The position numbers and the translations under genes were made by a program. From Oscillospiraceae bacterium (lineage in GTDB: Bacteria > Bacillota > Clostridia > Oscillospirales > Ruminococcaceae), in contig JAAVIF010000051.1 in assembly GCA_014799365.1 (NCBI GenBank), positions 32,766 to 78,955 of the forward strand: 46,190 bases of DNA, given 5' to 3'. Position 1 is the first letter of the stretch; every line of letters starts with the position of its first letter. Below the pieces are notes generated by a model. That model was given only the letters and a program-made list of their open reading frames with translations. It did no database searches and was not told the origin of the DNA. Below are positions 14,785 to 22,847 of the stretch, in pieces.

Positions 14785-16209
14785 TTATTTGTTTTCAAAA
14801 GCGTCCGCAGCTTGTATCAAAGTGCTTTCGTCAAATCTTCTTCCCACTATGCTCATACCGATAGGCATATTGTCCTTATCTCTGCCGCAGGGGGCGGAGA
14901 TCGCGGGAAGTCCCGCTATATTTACGGGAACGGTGAGAATATCCGCCGTGTACATTTTTACGGGATCGGTGTCGTTTGAGCCTATTTTAAAGGCGGCGGA
15001 GGGCGCGGTGGGGGTAAGGATAACGTCCGCAAGCTCAAATATCGCATCGTATTCCGCCTTTATCCTTTGCCTTAAAGCGCACGCCTTTCTGTAATAAGCG
15101 TCGAAGTAGCCGCTGGACAAGGCGTAGTTGCCCAAAAGAATACGTCTTTTTACTTCCTCGCCGAAGCCCTTGTTTCTGCTGTCCAAAATCATTTCGCCGT
15201 AGCTTTTGCCCTCGCCTCTTAATCCGTACTTAATGCCGTCGTAGCGGGACAGGTTTGAAGCCGCTTCCGCGCAGGCGATAAGGTAATATGCGGGAATACC
15301 GTAATTTAAGGAGGGCATTTCGCAGTCTACAAGAATAGCCCCCTGTTTTTCCAGCTCCTTTGCGGCGTTCATTACGGCTTCCTTTACCTCTCCGTCCACC
15401 GCTTCGCCGTAAAATTCCTTTGGCAGAGCTATTTTTAAGCCCTTTACCGACTGACCCGCTTTGGCGTTGAAATTTTCTTTGGGAAGTCTTGCGGAGGTGG
15501 CGTCCCTGTCGTCTCCCCCAGCGATAACGTTTAATATCTCGCCGCAGTCAAAAGCGGAGTTGGCGATAGGACCTATCTGATCCAAGGAGCTGCCGAAAGC
15601 CACCAGGCCGTAACGGCTTACCCGTCCGTAGGTGGGCTTTAAGCCCGTAACGCCGCAGAAGCTTGCGGGCTGTCTGATAGAGCCGCCCGTGTCCGAGCCT
15701 AACGCCGCGGGAGCAAAGCCCGCCGCCACAGCCGCCGCCGAGCCGCCCGAAGAACCGCCGGGAACACGGTCTAAATCCTGCGGATTATGGGTACGCTTGA
15801 AATAAGAGGTTTGGGTCGCGCCGCCCATTGCGAACTCGTCCATATTGGTCTTGCCTATAATAACGTAATCCTGAGCGTTAAGCTTTTCTATGACCGTCGC
15901 GTTGTAAGGCGGTACAAAATCCTCCAGCATTTTGGAAGCGCAGGTGGTTTTTATTCCGTCGGTGCAAATGTTGTCCTTTATTGCAAGGGGAATACCCGTG
16001 AGGAAATCGGCTTCGCCTTTGTCAATGCGAGCCTGCGCCTTTTCCGCGTTCTTTTCCGCCTCCTCTTTGGTAAGGGTAATGAACGCGCCGACTTTTTCCT
16101 CTTTTTCCTCTATGCTTTTATAACATTCCTCACAAAGCTCCTTCGCGCTTATCGTCTTTTCGTCGAGCATTTTGCGCAGTGCCGCGAGGGTGGTTTTTGT
16201 CATATCCAT
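14785..16209 (-). CDS. gatA: Asp-tRNA(Asn)/Glu-tRNA(Gln) amidotransferase subunit A (amidase)
   Basis: 474 residues. Amidase-signature enzyme that releases ammonia from glutamine and channels it to GatB. The Ser-cisSer-Lys triad is visible: Lys78 in LAIKDNIC, Ser153 in PGGSSGGSAAA and Ser177 in DTGGSIRQPA. The C-terminus (PVNIAGLPAISAPCG, GMSIVGRRFDE) is typical of GatA. It follows the DinB-like gene by 36 bp in the same operon. Confidence 0.97.
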   Translation of the reverse strand: MDMTKTTLAALRKMLDEKTISAKELCEECYKSIEEKEEKVGAFITLTKEEAEKNAEKAQARIDKGEADFLTGIPLAIKDNICTDGIKTTCASKMLEDFVPPYNATVIEKLNAQDYVIIGKTNMDEFAMGGATQTSYFKRTHNPQDLDRVPGGSSGGSAAAVAAGFAPAALGSDTGGSIRQPASFCGVTGLKPTYGRVSRYGLVAFGSSLDQIGPIANSAFDCGEILNVIAGGDDRDATSARLPKENFNAKAGQSVKGLKIALPKEFYGEAVDGEVKEAVMNAAKELEKQGAILVDCEMPSLNYGIPAYYLIACAEAASNLSRYDGIKYGLRGEGKSYGEMILDSRNKGFGEEVKRRILLGNYALSSGYFDAYYRKACALRQRIKAEYDAIFELADVILTPTAPSAAFKIGSNDTDPVKMYTADILTVPVNIAGLPAISAPCGRDKDNMPIGMSIVGRRFDESTLIQAADAFENK

Positions 16210-16245
16210 AAAAGCCTGTTCCTTCCTGTTCTTATTTATTCATCT

Positions 16246-16746
16246 TTATTCGTCATATAAACCGTTTTTCAATCTGTCGGCAGTATGCGGACTAACGTAA
16301 ACGGGAAATTTCCCCGTTCGCTCGGTGGTCTGACCGTTCAGCATTCCCGTGTGTATACTCATATGCCGAAATTGTATCAGCACCAGATCCATTCTTGTGA
16401 ATTTGCAGCCTTCTGGACATTCATACAGCTCCTTATCCGTCAGCGCGTCAAGATAGTCAAAGGTTTTCCGCTTAACCTTCTCGAGGTAATCCAACAGCTC
16501 CCTGTCGCTTAACTCCACCGCACACGGGTTGTCGGGATTATCCGGGACGTCCTCGTGAAAAGGCGGCTCATCAAATACAAACGGATTAAAGAACCATTTG
16601 TCCGCCGAATGTATCGTGTGGTAAACGTACCTCCATGCGGGCGACCCGCACACATGCGCGTTTCTGTCGTAGGTTCTTATCGCGGTCTCAAGATTGAGAA
16701 AATTCGCCCCGACCTGCTCCCTGATAATTTCACAAAGCGTTTTCAT
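16246..16746 (-). CDS. DinB/YfiT-superfamily protein inserted between gatC and gatA
   Basis: 166 residues. Four-helix-bundle DinB-like protein: VYHTIHSADKWFF with candidate ligand His46, and FRHMSIHTGML with His128 and His132, the metal triad of this superfamily. Members include bacillithiol transferases and thiol-dependent enzymes, but most are uncharacterised. It sits 17 bp after gatC and 36 bp before gatA, splitting the usual gatCAB order, and shares their promoter. A role in tRNA amidation is not indicated by its sequence. Confidence 0.8.
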   Translation of the reverse strand: MKTLCEIIREQVGANFLNLETAIRTYDRNAHVCGSPAWRYVYHTIHSADKWFFNPFVFDEPPFHEDVPDNPDNPCAVELSDRELLDYLEKVKRKTFDYLDALTDKELYECPEGCKFTRMDLVLIQFRHMSIHTGMLNGQTTERTGKFPVYVSPHTADRLKNGLYDE

Positions 16747-16763
16747 GCTCCCTCCGCATCAGC

Positions 16764-17057
16764 CTACTCCATCATCTTAGGCAGCACATAGCAGTCACCG
16801 TCGCCGCCGGCTTCGGTATTTTGAAGCAGCCTTTCGGCAGGGAAGGACTCGCCCGCCTTATCCTCTCTGAGCCGCTCATAAGCTATCTCGTTATTGTCCT
16901 TTGTGTCGTCGTACTGTATATCTATATCCCGAATGGTGTCCATAAGGGTTATTATATCGCTCATCTGATCGATCATTTTTTCCGTTTCCTCATCTGTGAA
17001 GGAAAGCTTTGAAAGCTCCGCGATGTGATCGAGGGTGGCTTTGTCGATTTTTGCCAT
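16764..17057 (-). CDS. gatC: Asp-tRNA(Asn)/Glu-tRNA(Gln) amidotransferase subunit C
   Basis: 97 residues, family length. KIDKATLDHIAELSKLSFTDEE is the conserved N-terminal helix pair, and the C-terminal LREDKAGESFPAERLLQNTE matches the GatC belt that wraps the GatA-GatB interface. First gene of the operon, with AGGAGG before the ATG. Confidence 0.95.
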   Translation of the reverse strand: MAKIDKATLDHIAELSKLSFTDEETEKMIDQMSDIITLMDTIRDIDIQYDDTKDNNEIAYERLREDKAGESFPAERLLQNTEAGGDGDCYVLPKMME

Positions 17058-17106
17058 AGGTTCCTCCTGCCAATTTACAATTTAAAAGAATAGATATATA
17101 GAAATT

Positions 17107-17135
17107 ATTGTAACATAAAAAAGGCGTTTTTGCAA
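17107..17135 (-). promoter_or_regulatory. Promoter of the gatC operon
   Basis: Minus strand: TTGCAA (17135-17130), 17 bp, TACAAT (17112-17107), 50 bp before the gatC ATG. Confidence 0.75.
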
Positions 17136-17222
17136 GGGGTTTGGATTTAAGTTTCATTTTTTTTTGATATTTCGGCGGCTATTGTAGATTCGCATGTTTT
17201 CGGCGCGCTTTTGTTATCGGAT

Positions 17223-17277
17223 TGTAAACAAATTGTAACCGTTTTGTAATTGTATTTTTTGCGCTTTCAAGTATAAT
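17223..17277 (+). promoter_or_regulatory. Triple direct-repeat operator and promoter before the lipoprotein remnant
   Basis: Three hexamers on an 11-bp period: TGTAAA (17223-17228), TGTAAC (17234-17239), TGTAAT (17245-17250). The last touches -35 TTGTAT (17250-17255), followed by 16 bp and TATAAT (17272-17277). The hexamer-N5-hexamer layout is that of OmpR-family response regulator sites, close to the WalR form TGTWAH-N5-TGTWAH. The same arrangement occurs at 24430-24474. Confidence 0.65.
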
Positions 17278-17319
17278 AGAAGCGTAAACGATTTTTATGT
17301 CAAAAGAAAGGAATAGGGC

Positions 17320-17677
17320 TTGTTAAAATTTCTTTCGGCAAGCCGCGAAAATATGAAAAAACTCCTTGCCTCAATTGTTTCAATGTCATTTTTGCTGACA
17401 CTTTCCGCCTGCTCCGCAAATAAGGATATCGACACCGCACAAAATGTTTGACAGCGAGCGTGTAATTGCCGTTTGCGCCGAGTATCATGTAAATTATAAT
17501 CCCTCCGCAACATACGTCAACGACGGCGACTGCGGACAGTATTTTTATCTGTGGCAGGACGAGGAAAGTTTGGAGTGGCATACCTTTGAAAGCTCCTATA
17601 ATCACAGGGCAAAGGGCTTGAAATTCTTTGGGGAGCATACAGTTAAACTTTTGACCGATTCATTGTTAATACTTTAA
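17320..17677 (+). pseudogene. Deletion remnant of a lipoprotein gene paralogous to the one at 19281
   Basis: The N-terminal part (TTG start at 17320 with AAAGGA 8 nt upstream) encodes a lipoprotein signal ending TLSACSANKD and stops at TGA soon after, at 17447-17451. The next frame encodes about 75 residues (MFDSERVIAVCAEYHVNYNP onward) closely matching the last 65 residues of the protein at 19281. The middle, about 260 residues, is missing: the join falls between ACCGCACAA and ATGTTTGACAGC, both present in the intact paralog. The deletion also shifts the frame, so no functional lipoprotein results. Confidence 0.85.
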
Positions 17678-17819
17678 AATTATGTCTCGTTGTGTTTTAT
17701 GTATAATTATATAACAATAAAAATAATTATATTTTTTACATTTTTTAATTTTTAATAATTAGGCATATAAAAGCAATTTGCTGTTCATTTGGCCTTTTAA
17801 ACACATGCGCTTCATCATG

Positions 17820-17847
17820 TTGACAAGTTGAGCAAAAATGTTATAGT
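17820..17847 (+). promoter_or_regulatory. Promoter of the amidase-domain secreted protein
   Basis: TTGACA (17820-17825), 16 bp, TATAGT (17842-17847), then AATAGGAGG before the ATG at 17879. Confidence 0.75.
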
Positions 17848-17878
17848 TAATTTATATTTTAAATAGGAGGAAACACAC

Positions 17879-19258
17879 ATGAAAAACGCAGTAAAAAAGG
17901 TCTTATCAATTAGTGTTGCACTTGGAATCATATTGTGTAACAATCGCGCATATGCTCTTGTTGAAGGTGACAGAAGCGATTCTGTTATATTTGATAAAGA
18001 CTTTGATACTTTGTCTTTAACGCAGGAGGATTATGAAAGTATTGCATCTAATCAAATCAGTGCTTTTTCAATCAACAGTGAAGCAAACGAAGAAAAAATG
18101 ATCCAAAACACCTGCAAGGCATATATTGCCACTTCAAGAGCATACGTCAGACGACCCGACAGATATTCGGGAAATGCCTTTGTCGAGGAAGAAAGCACGT
18201 CAAACGCCACCATTGAATACCGTACATCCGAGTTTGAGTATTTGAACAAGCTTAACGAAGTCTTAGACTCAGAGATTATTTACGACAATATTTCCTTTGA
18301 CGGATTCAAGACAGATATTGACGGCGAAAACGCCGAGGCAAGCATAGTTGAAAGCTATTCTTATTATCGAAATGATGGTTTTGATATCGAAAGCTTCAGA
18401 ATGCGTGAATATAATTTTAAATTGTTTAAAGGTGACAACGGCTGGGAAATCACCGAGGTCAAGACCAATGACGCATGGGAGGAAGAAGGGTTTAATTACG
18501 AGCCTATAAACATCGACGAAGCAATAAATGCGGCAACCGAATCTATAAATATTGATTCCTTTTACACAAGTGCCGCTTATATAGGAGCGGAATCCGGAAT
18601 TACTCCAATGTGGTCGCAGACGCTTTACGTTTGGTCTTATAATGTGACTAATGCTGTAAATTATGCCGAAAAATATTTTAAAGAAACCCATGAAAACACA
18701 GTTTTCGGAATAAACCCCGATGACAACGATTGTCAAAACTTTGTTTCTCAGTGCATTTGGGCTGGTTTGGGCGGTTCTGGAAGTAATATAAAAACCGCAC
18801 CAGCTGTTTCAACCGATGTAACGGGTACTGAAAACTCTCCGTATTTATGGTGCCGTAACACATGGAGCAATTGTTATAATGATTTTAGAAAAAATTGGGC
18901 TTGGGATAATACAGTTGGCTTTACCAACAGAATAACAATCAGTGACGCTGTATCTCCCGGTCCATACGGATTTATGACATACGGAAGTTCATCCATTGCC
19001 AACGCAAGTGTCGGACAGGCATTATATTTTAACCGCAACGGCAACGCAACAAGTTGTGAAGATCTAAACCATGCTATGTTTATAACAAATGTTACCGGAA
19101 GTGCTGGGTCAAGAACCACTTCAAACATTTATATAGCAGCACATACTGGTTATACAAATTCCGCATATGATTTGTTATCATCATATGCTCATTACAGTAG
19201 CAATCAATATGCAACTGCCACAATTAGAGCAGGATACTATACTACTCCCAAAAAATAA
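17879..19258 (+). CDS. Secreted protein with C-terminal amidase_6 (cysteine amidase) domain
   Basis: 459 residues. Signal peptide of about 26 residues (cleavage near AYA-LV), an N-terminal region of about 200 residues with an NTF2-like look (DGENAEASIVESYSYYR, GDNGWEITEVKT), and an amidase_6 domain from about 250. That domain carries DNDCQNFVSQC (Cys285) and LNHAMFITNV (His398), the Cys-His pair of the NlpC/P60-like fold. Amidase_6 proteins are thought to act on cell wall or peptide amide bonds; the substrate is unknown. Base composition is more AT-rich than flanking metabolic genes. The lipoprotein gene starts 22 bp downstream and is probably co-transcribed. Confidence 0.8.
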   Translation: MKNAVKKVLSISVALGIILCNNRAYALVEGDRSDSVIFDKDFDTLSLTQEDYESIASNQISAFSINSEANEEKMIQNTCKAYIATSRAYVRRPDRYSGNAFVEEESTSNATIEYRTSEFEYLNKLNEVLDSEIIYDNISFDGFKTDIDGENAEASIVESYSYYRNDGFDIESFRMREYNFKLFKGDNGWEITEVKTNDAWEEEGFNYEPINIDEAINAATESINIDSFYTSAAYIGAESGITPMWSQTLYVWSYNVTNAVNYAEKYFKETHENTVFGINPDDNDCQNFVSQCIWAGLGGSGSNIKTAPAVSTDVTGTENSPYLWCRNTWSNCYNDFRKNWAWDNTVGFTNRITISDAVSPGPYGFMTYGSSSIANASVGQALYFNRNGNATSCEDLNHAMFITNVTGSAGSRTTSNIYIAAHTGYTNSAYDLLSSYAHYSSNQYATATIRAGYYTTPKK

Positions 19259-19280
19259 TTGTTAATAGGAAAAGATATAT

Positions 19281-20333
19281 ATGAAAAAATTTCTTCCCTT
19301 AATGATTTTATTATTGTTTATATCGACATTTTCCGCCTGCTCCGCAAATAAGGATAACTACACCGCACAAGAGGAAACCCCTCCCGCCTCATCAGAGAAA
19401 AAAATTTCTGCCGAAGCCACCGAAGAAACTGCTTATACAACTCCCATAGACCTTTCGGAAGGCGGCTGGCATTACATCCAAGGCACCGATCCTATAGAAA
19501 CCGTACGCAGTGCAATAGAAAACGAAGCAAATAAAAGTTATACGGAATATGTTGAATTTATCACGGCGCAGATTGACGAAGAAGGAACCGAGTGGTATCT
19601 TAATAAACGCATTATAGAGGCCGGATTTGCCGACACACCTATAAACAGCAAAACGGACAAAACCTACAACGATGTCAATATCGCCCTCGTTAACGTGGAA
19701 TATCACGCGGAATATGACGGCACAAGAGTTCCTTTTATGGACGGCCATTTAAGGGAAACCTTTTATCTTTGGCAGGATAAGGACACCGAGCTTTGGACGA
19801 TTTTTGACAATATGTCCCCAATTCCGTTCGTAATGGAAGAATGGGAGGGATGTATTTCAAAGGAAGCCTCTCGAAACGGCGAGTATTTGCCCACTCCCAT
19901 TGAATGGGAGCCCGAATACGAGGGAGAAATATACACAAGTGCTTATTGGATATACGAGCCCTCCGATGATCCCATTAGTGTAGTTAAAAGCGCGATAGAA
20001 AATCAGGCGGAAAAGGATTTTACTCTTGCCGTAAGCTTCAGCAGTGCGCAAACCGACCCCGAAGAAACGGAAAAGTATTCCCAAAGGCGTAAGGACAGCG
20101 AATTGGCTCAAAGGTGGAACATATCCGGCGAAATGTTTGACAGCGGGCGTGTAATTGCCGTTTACGCCAAGTATCATGTAAATTATGATCCCTCCGCAAC
20201 ATACCTCGAGGACGGCGATTGCGGACAGTATTTTTATTTGTGGCAGGACGGTGAAACATTGCTTTGGCATATATTTGAAAGCTCTTACAACCACACCGAA
20301 TACGGATATGCGGTGCTTTGGAGCAGATATTGA
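19281..20333 (+). CDS. Lipoprotein with two tandem copies of one domain
   Basis: 350 residues. Lipobox in FSACS (Cys20). Two related domains follow: about 50-170 (TDPIETVRSAIENEANKSY ... LWQDKDTELWTIFDN) and about 222-340 (DDPISVVKSAIENQAEKDF ... LWQDGETLLWHIFESS). Each starts with a helix and ends with a strand pattern YLWQD-x-E-x-LW, which suggests NTF2-like or DUF4829-like folds made by internal duplication. Function unknown; it is exposed on the outer face of the membrane. The remnant at 17320 is a deleted paralog, so the amidase gene lies between two copies of this family. Confidence 0.75.
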   Translation: MKKFLPLMILLLFISTFSACSANKDNYTAQEETPPASSEKKISAEATEETAYTTPIDLSEGGWHYIQGTDPIETVRSAIENEANKSYTEYVEFITAQIDEEGTEWYLNKRIIEAGFADTPINSKTDKTYNDVNIALVNVEYHAEYDGTRVPFMDGHLRETFYLWQDKDTELWTIFDNMSPIPFVMEEWEGCISKEASRNGEYLPTPIEWEPEYEGEIYTSAYWIYEPSDDPISVVKSAIENQAEKDFTLAVSFSSAQTDPEETEKYSQRRKDSELAQRWNISGEMFDSGRVIAVYAKYHVNYDPSATYLEDGDCGQYFYLWQDGETLLWHIFESSYNHTEYGYAVLWSRY

Positions 20334-20340
20334 ATTTTTT

Positions 20341-20369
20341 GGGGCCGCGTTTTCCACGGTCCCTTTTTC
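20341..20369 (+). terminator. Rho-independent terminator
   Basis: Stem GGGGCCGCG / CACGGTCCC with short T-rich loop and TTTTT tail, right behind the tandem-domain lipoprotein gene. Confidence 0.8.
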
Positions 20370-20396
20370 ATATTTGTCAATAACTGTCAAAAAACA

Positions 20397-20425
20397 TTGA
20401 CAACCCCAAAAATTCCGTATATAAT
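20397..20425 (+). promoter_or_regulatory. Consensus SigA promoter of malQ
   Basis: TTGACA (20397-20402), 17 bp, TATAAT (20420-20425); leader of about 105 nt and AGAAAGGAAAA before the ATG. Confidence 0.88.
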
Positions 20426-20536
20426 AGAAACAAAAGACAAAATTAAAACCCTAATACTCACCACCTAAGTGCTATTTTCAAATTATCCACTAAATTTTAC
20501 AAACATTTTAAAAAATAGTATAAGAAAGGAAAACAT

Positions 20537-22021
20537 ATGAGAAGCTGCGGAATTTTAATGCACATAACAAGTCTGCCCTCCCCTTACGGAATAGGCACCT
20601 TCGGAAACAGCGCGGAACGTTTTGTCGACTGGCTGAAAAGCGCGGGGCAGCAGTACTGGCAGGTCTTGCCCTTAGGTCCCACGGGCTTCGCGGACAGCCC
20701 CTATCAGGCTTTTTCTGCCTTTGCGGGAAATCCTCTTCTGATCGATCTTGACGATCTGGTGCAAAAGGCTCTCATCACAAGAGACGACTGCTTAAACGCC
20801 GATTTCGGCGCAAATCCGACCTTTGTGGACTACGAAAAGGTGAACCGCACCAAAATGAAGCTGCTGGAGGAGGCCTACAAGCATTTTAACGAGGACGTGG
20901 GCTATCTTTCCTTTGTAAAGGAGGAAGCGGCATGGCTGGAGGATTACGCTTTGTTTATGTCAATTAAGGAAAGCTATGATTTACAGCCCTTCTGGCTTTG
21001 GGACAAGGATTTGGCCAATCGTAACCCCGACGCGCTGAAAAAAGCGGCGGAGCAGCATGTTGACCGTGTGGGCTTCTGGAAATTCGTTCAGTATATTTTC
21101 TTTGACCAGTGGGCAAGGCTGCGCCGCTACGCCAACAGAAACGGCATAAAAATAATCGGAGATATGCCCTTTTACGTTTCCTTGGACAGCTCCGACCTGT
21201 GGACGCACCCCGATCTGTTCCAGTTAAAGGGCGCGGGAAATCCCACCGCCGTGGCGGGAGTGCCGCCCGATTACTTTTCCGCTACGGGTCAGCGTTGGGG
21301 AAATCCGCTTTACGACTGGCACGCAATGAAAAAGGAGGACTATATATGGTGGATCGCAAGGCTTAAAAAAGCGACGGATATGTACGACATTCTGCGCATA
21401 GACCATTTCAGAGCCTTCGATACCTACTGCTCAATTCCCGCCGAGGACCCCACCGCAATAAACGGAAAGTGGATGCAGGGTCCCGGAATGGACTTCTGGA
21501 ACGAGGTCAAAAAACAGCTTGGGGACGTTAACATTATCGCCGAGGACTTGGGCGAGGTGTTTGACAGCGTTAAGCAGCTTCTTTCCGATACGGGCTTCCC
21601 CGGAATGAGGGTAATGCAGTTCGGCTTTAACCCCAAAAACGAGGACAACGACCACCTGCCCCACAATTACGTCGAAAACTCCGTAGCTTATACCGGCACT
21701 CACGACAACGACACCGTTATGGGCTGGGCCAAGGAAAACAGGTCCGCCGCGGCGGTGGCGAAAAGGTATTGCAGGGCAAACTGCTTTTTCGCTCCGCTTA
21801 ATAAGGCTATGATAAAGACCTTGTACGCTTCCGCTTCCGCTTTGGCGATAGTGCCAATGCAGGACGTGTTGGGTCTTGGCTCCGATACCCGCATGAATAC
21901 GCCTTCAACGGTAGGCGGAAACTGGAAATGGAGAATGACCGAAAAACAGTTAAGCGGTAAGCTTGCGGCCTGGCTGGCGGAAACGGCGGAGCTTTATTCC
22001 AGAAAGGCCAGAAACAAATAA
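20537..22021 (+). CDS. malQ: 4-alpha-glucanotransferase (amylomaltase, GH77)
   Basis: 494 residues, normal for bacterial MalQ. It begins RSCGILMHITSLPSPYGIG with QVLPLGPTG following, as in GH77. The catalytic residues are Asp289 (ILRIDHFRAF, nucleophile), Glu336 (IIAEDLGEV, acid/base) and Asp390 (YTGTHDNDT). The NTPSTVGGNWKWRM motif near the C-terminus is also diagnostic. It transfers alpha-1,4-glucan segments in the cytoplasm, in maltodextrin or glycogen metabolism. It has its own promoter, and a small kinase-like gene follows 15 bp later. Confidence 0.97.
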   Translation: MRSCGILMHITSLPSPYGIGTFGNSAERFVDWLKSAGQQYWQVLPLGPTGFADSPYQAFSAFAGNPLLIDLDDLVQKALITRDDCLNADFGANPTFVDYEKVNRTKMKLLEEAYKHFNEDVGYLSFVKEEAAWLEDYALFMSIKESYDLQPFWLWDKDLANRNPDALKKAAEQHVDRVGFWKFVQYIFFDQWARLRRYANRNGIKIIGDMPFYVSLDSSDLWTHPDLFQLKGAGNPTAVAGVPPDYFSATGQRWGNPLYDWHAMKKEDYIWWIARLKKATDMYDILRIDHFRAFDTYCSIPAEDPTAINGKWMQGPGMDFWNEVKKQLGDVNIIAEDLGEVFDSVKQLLSDTGFPGMRVMQFGFNPKNEDNDHLPHNYVENSVAYTGTHDNDTVMGWAKENRSAAAVAKRYCRANCFFAPLNKAMIKTLYASASALAIVPMQDVLGLGSDTRMNTPSTVGGNWKWRMTEKQLSGKLAAWLAETAELYSRKARNK

Positions 22022-22036
22022 AAGGACGACAACAAA

Positions 22037-22594
22037 ATGAAGCTGATGTTTTTAATAGGGAACTGCGCCGTGGGAAAAATGACGGTGGGACAGGAATTGA
22101 CGAAGATAACGGATTTTCGCCTGTTTCACAATCATATGACGATAGAACCCGTTATCGAGATATTCGGATATTATAACTCGAAAGCTATCAGCCGCATGAG
22201 AGAGGTCGTTTTTGAGGAATTTGCCGCTTCGGATAACTACGGACTGATTTTTACGTATATGTGGGCGTTTGACCAACAGTCTGACCGGGACTATGTGGAG
22301 CATGTTAAAGAAATATTTAAGCAAAGAAACGAGGACGTTGAATTTTACTGCGCGGAGCTTGTTGCGCCGAGGGAGATCCGCCTGCAAAGAAACGTCACGG
22401 AAAACAGGCTGAAAAACAAAGCTTCAAAAAACGATATTGAAGCTTCAAATCAATGGCTGATAAACGATGACGAAAAGTATCGGATAGAAAGCCTTGACGG
22501 TGAGGTTCCTTTTGAGAACTATATAAAAATCGATAATTCCGACCTTTCGCCCGAAGATACGGCAAGGAAAATAAAGGAATATTTTAATTTATGA
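22037..22594 (+). CDS. P-loop nucleoside/shikimate kinase-like protein
   Basis: 185 residues. A Walker A loop opens the protein (LIGNCAVGKMTVGQEL). A possible lid with basic residues is in EIRLQRNVTENRLKNKASKN, and the C-terminus has EDTARKIKEYF, as in small AAA_33/shikimate kinase-like phosphotransferases. The substrate cannot be told from the sequence. It is co-transcribed with malQ and followed by a terminator. Confidence 0.75.
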   Translation: MKLMFLIGNCAVGKMTVGQELTKITDFRLFHNHMTIEPVIEIFGYYNSKAISRMREVVFEEFAASDNYGLIFTYMWAFDQQSDRDYVEHVKEIFKQRNEDVEFYCAELVAPREIRLQRNVTENRLKNKASKNDIEASNQWLINDDEKYRIESLDGEVPFENYIKIDNSDLSPEDTARKIKEYFNL

Positions 22595-22609
22595 TCAAAT
22601 AAAGCAGGG

Positions 22610-22642
22610 GCTGCCGCAAAGTAAAGCGGCAGCTGTTTTTTA
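22610..22642 (+). terminator. Rho-independent terminator of the malQ transcript
   Basis: Stem GCTGCCGC / GCGGCAGC (22610-22617, 22626-22633), 8-nt loop, followed by TGTTTTTTAT. Confidence 0.88.
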
Positions 22643-22676
22643 TAAAAAAGCACTTGTCCGTTTCCGAACAAGTGCT
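22643..22676 (-). terminator. Rho-independent terminator of the leftward lipoprotein/antitoxin-like transcript
   Basis: Stem AGCACTTGT / ACAAGTGCT (9 bp), with a run of A on the plus strand at 22643-22649 giving the U tail on the minus strand. Confidence 0.85.
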
Positions 22677-22685
22677 AATCAAAAA

Positions 22686-22847
22686 TTATTCCGATTTCAT
22701 TATTTCTTTAATTTTCCGCTCCACTTCTTCAGCCGAATAAACTCTGCTGTTTTCTATATCAGCCATTCCTTTAGCAATCTCCGCGTTAAACTGTTCTTCG
22801 GTAAGCTCGCTCATATCAAGCGGTTTTTTTGTAAGCTCCATCATCAT
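22686..22847 (-). CDS. Small RelB/DinJ-antitoxin-like protein without an adjacent toxin
   Basis: 53 residues beginning MMMELTKKPLDMSE, with LTEEQFNAEIAKGMADIE and RVYSAEEVERKIKEIM near the end. The R-V-Y-S-A-E-E-V ending is typical of Firmicute RelB/DinJ-type antitoxins and stand-alone relatives, although the usual N-terminal ribbon-helix-helix strand is not obvious. The start overlaps the stop of the preceding lipoprotein gene (ATGA), so translation is coupled. No RelE/YafQ-like frame lies next to it, and a terminator follows 10 bp after the stop. Confidence 0.7.
   Translation of the reverse strand: MMMELTKKPLDMSELTEEQFNAEIAKGMADIENSRVYSAEEVERKIKEIMKSE

Noticed and set aside
22052-22387. 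Leftward open frames inside malQ, kinase, gltB and aspS genes
   Set aside because: They lie antisense to strongly supported genes, lack ribosome sites and have no family resemblance; they are frame shadows.
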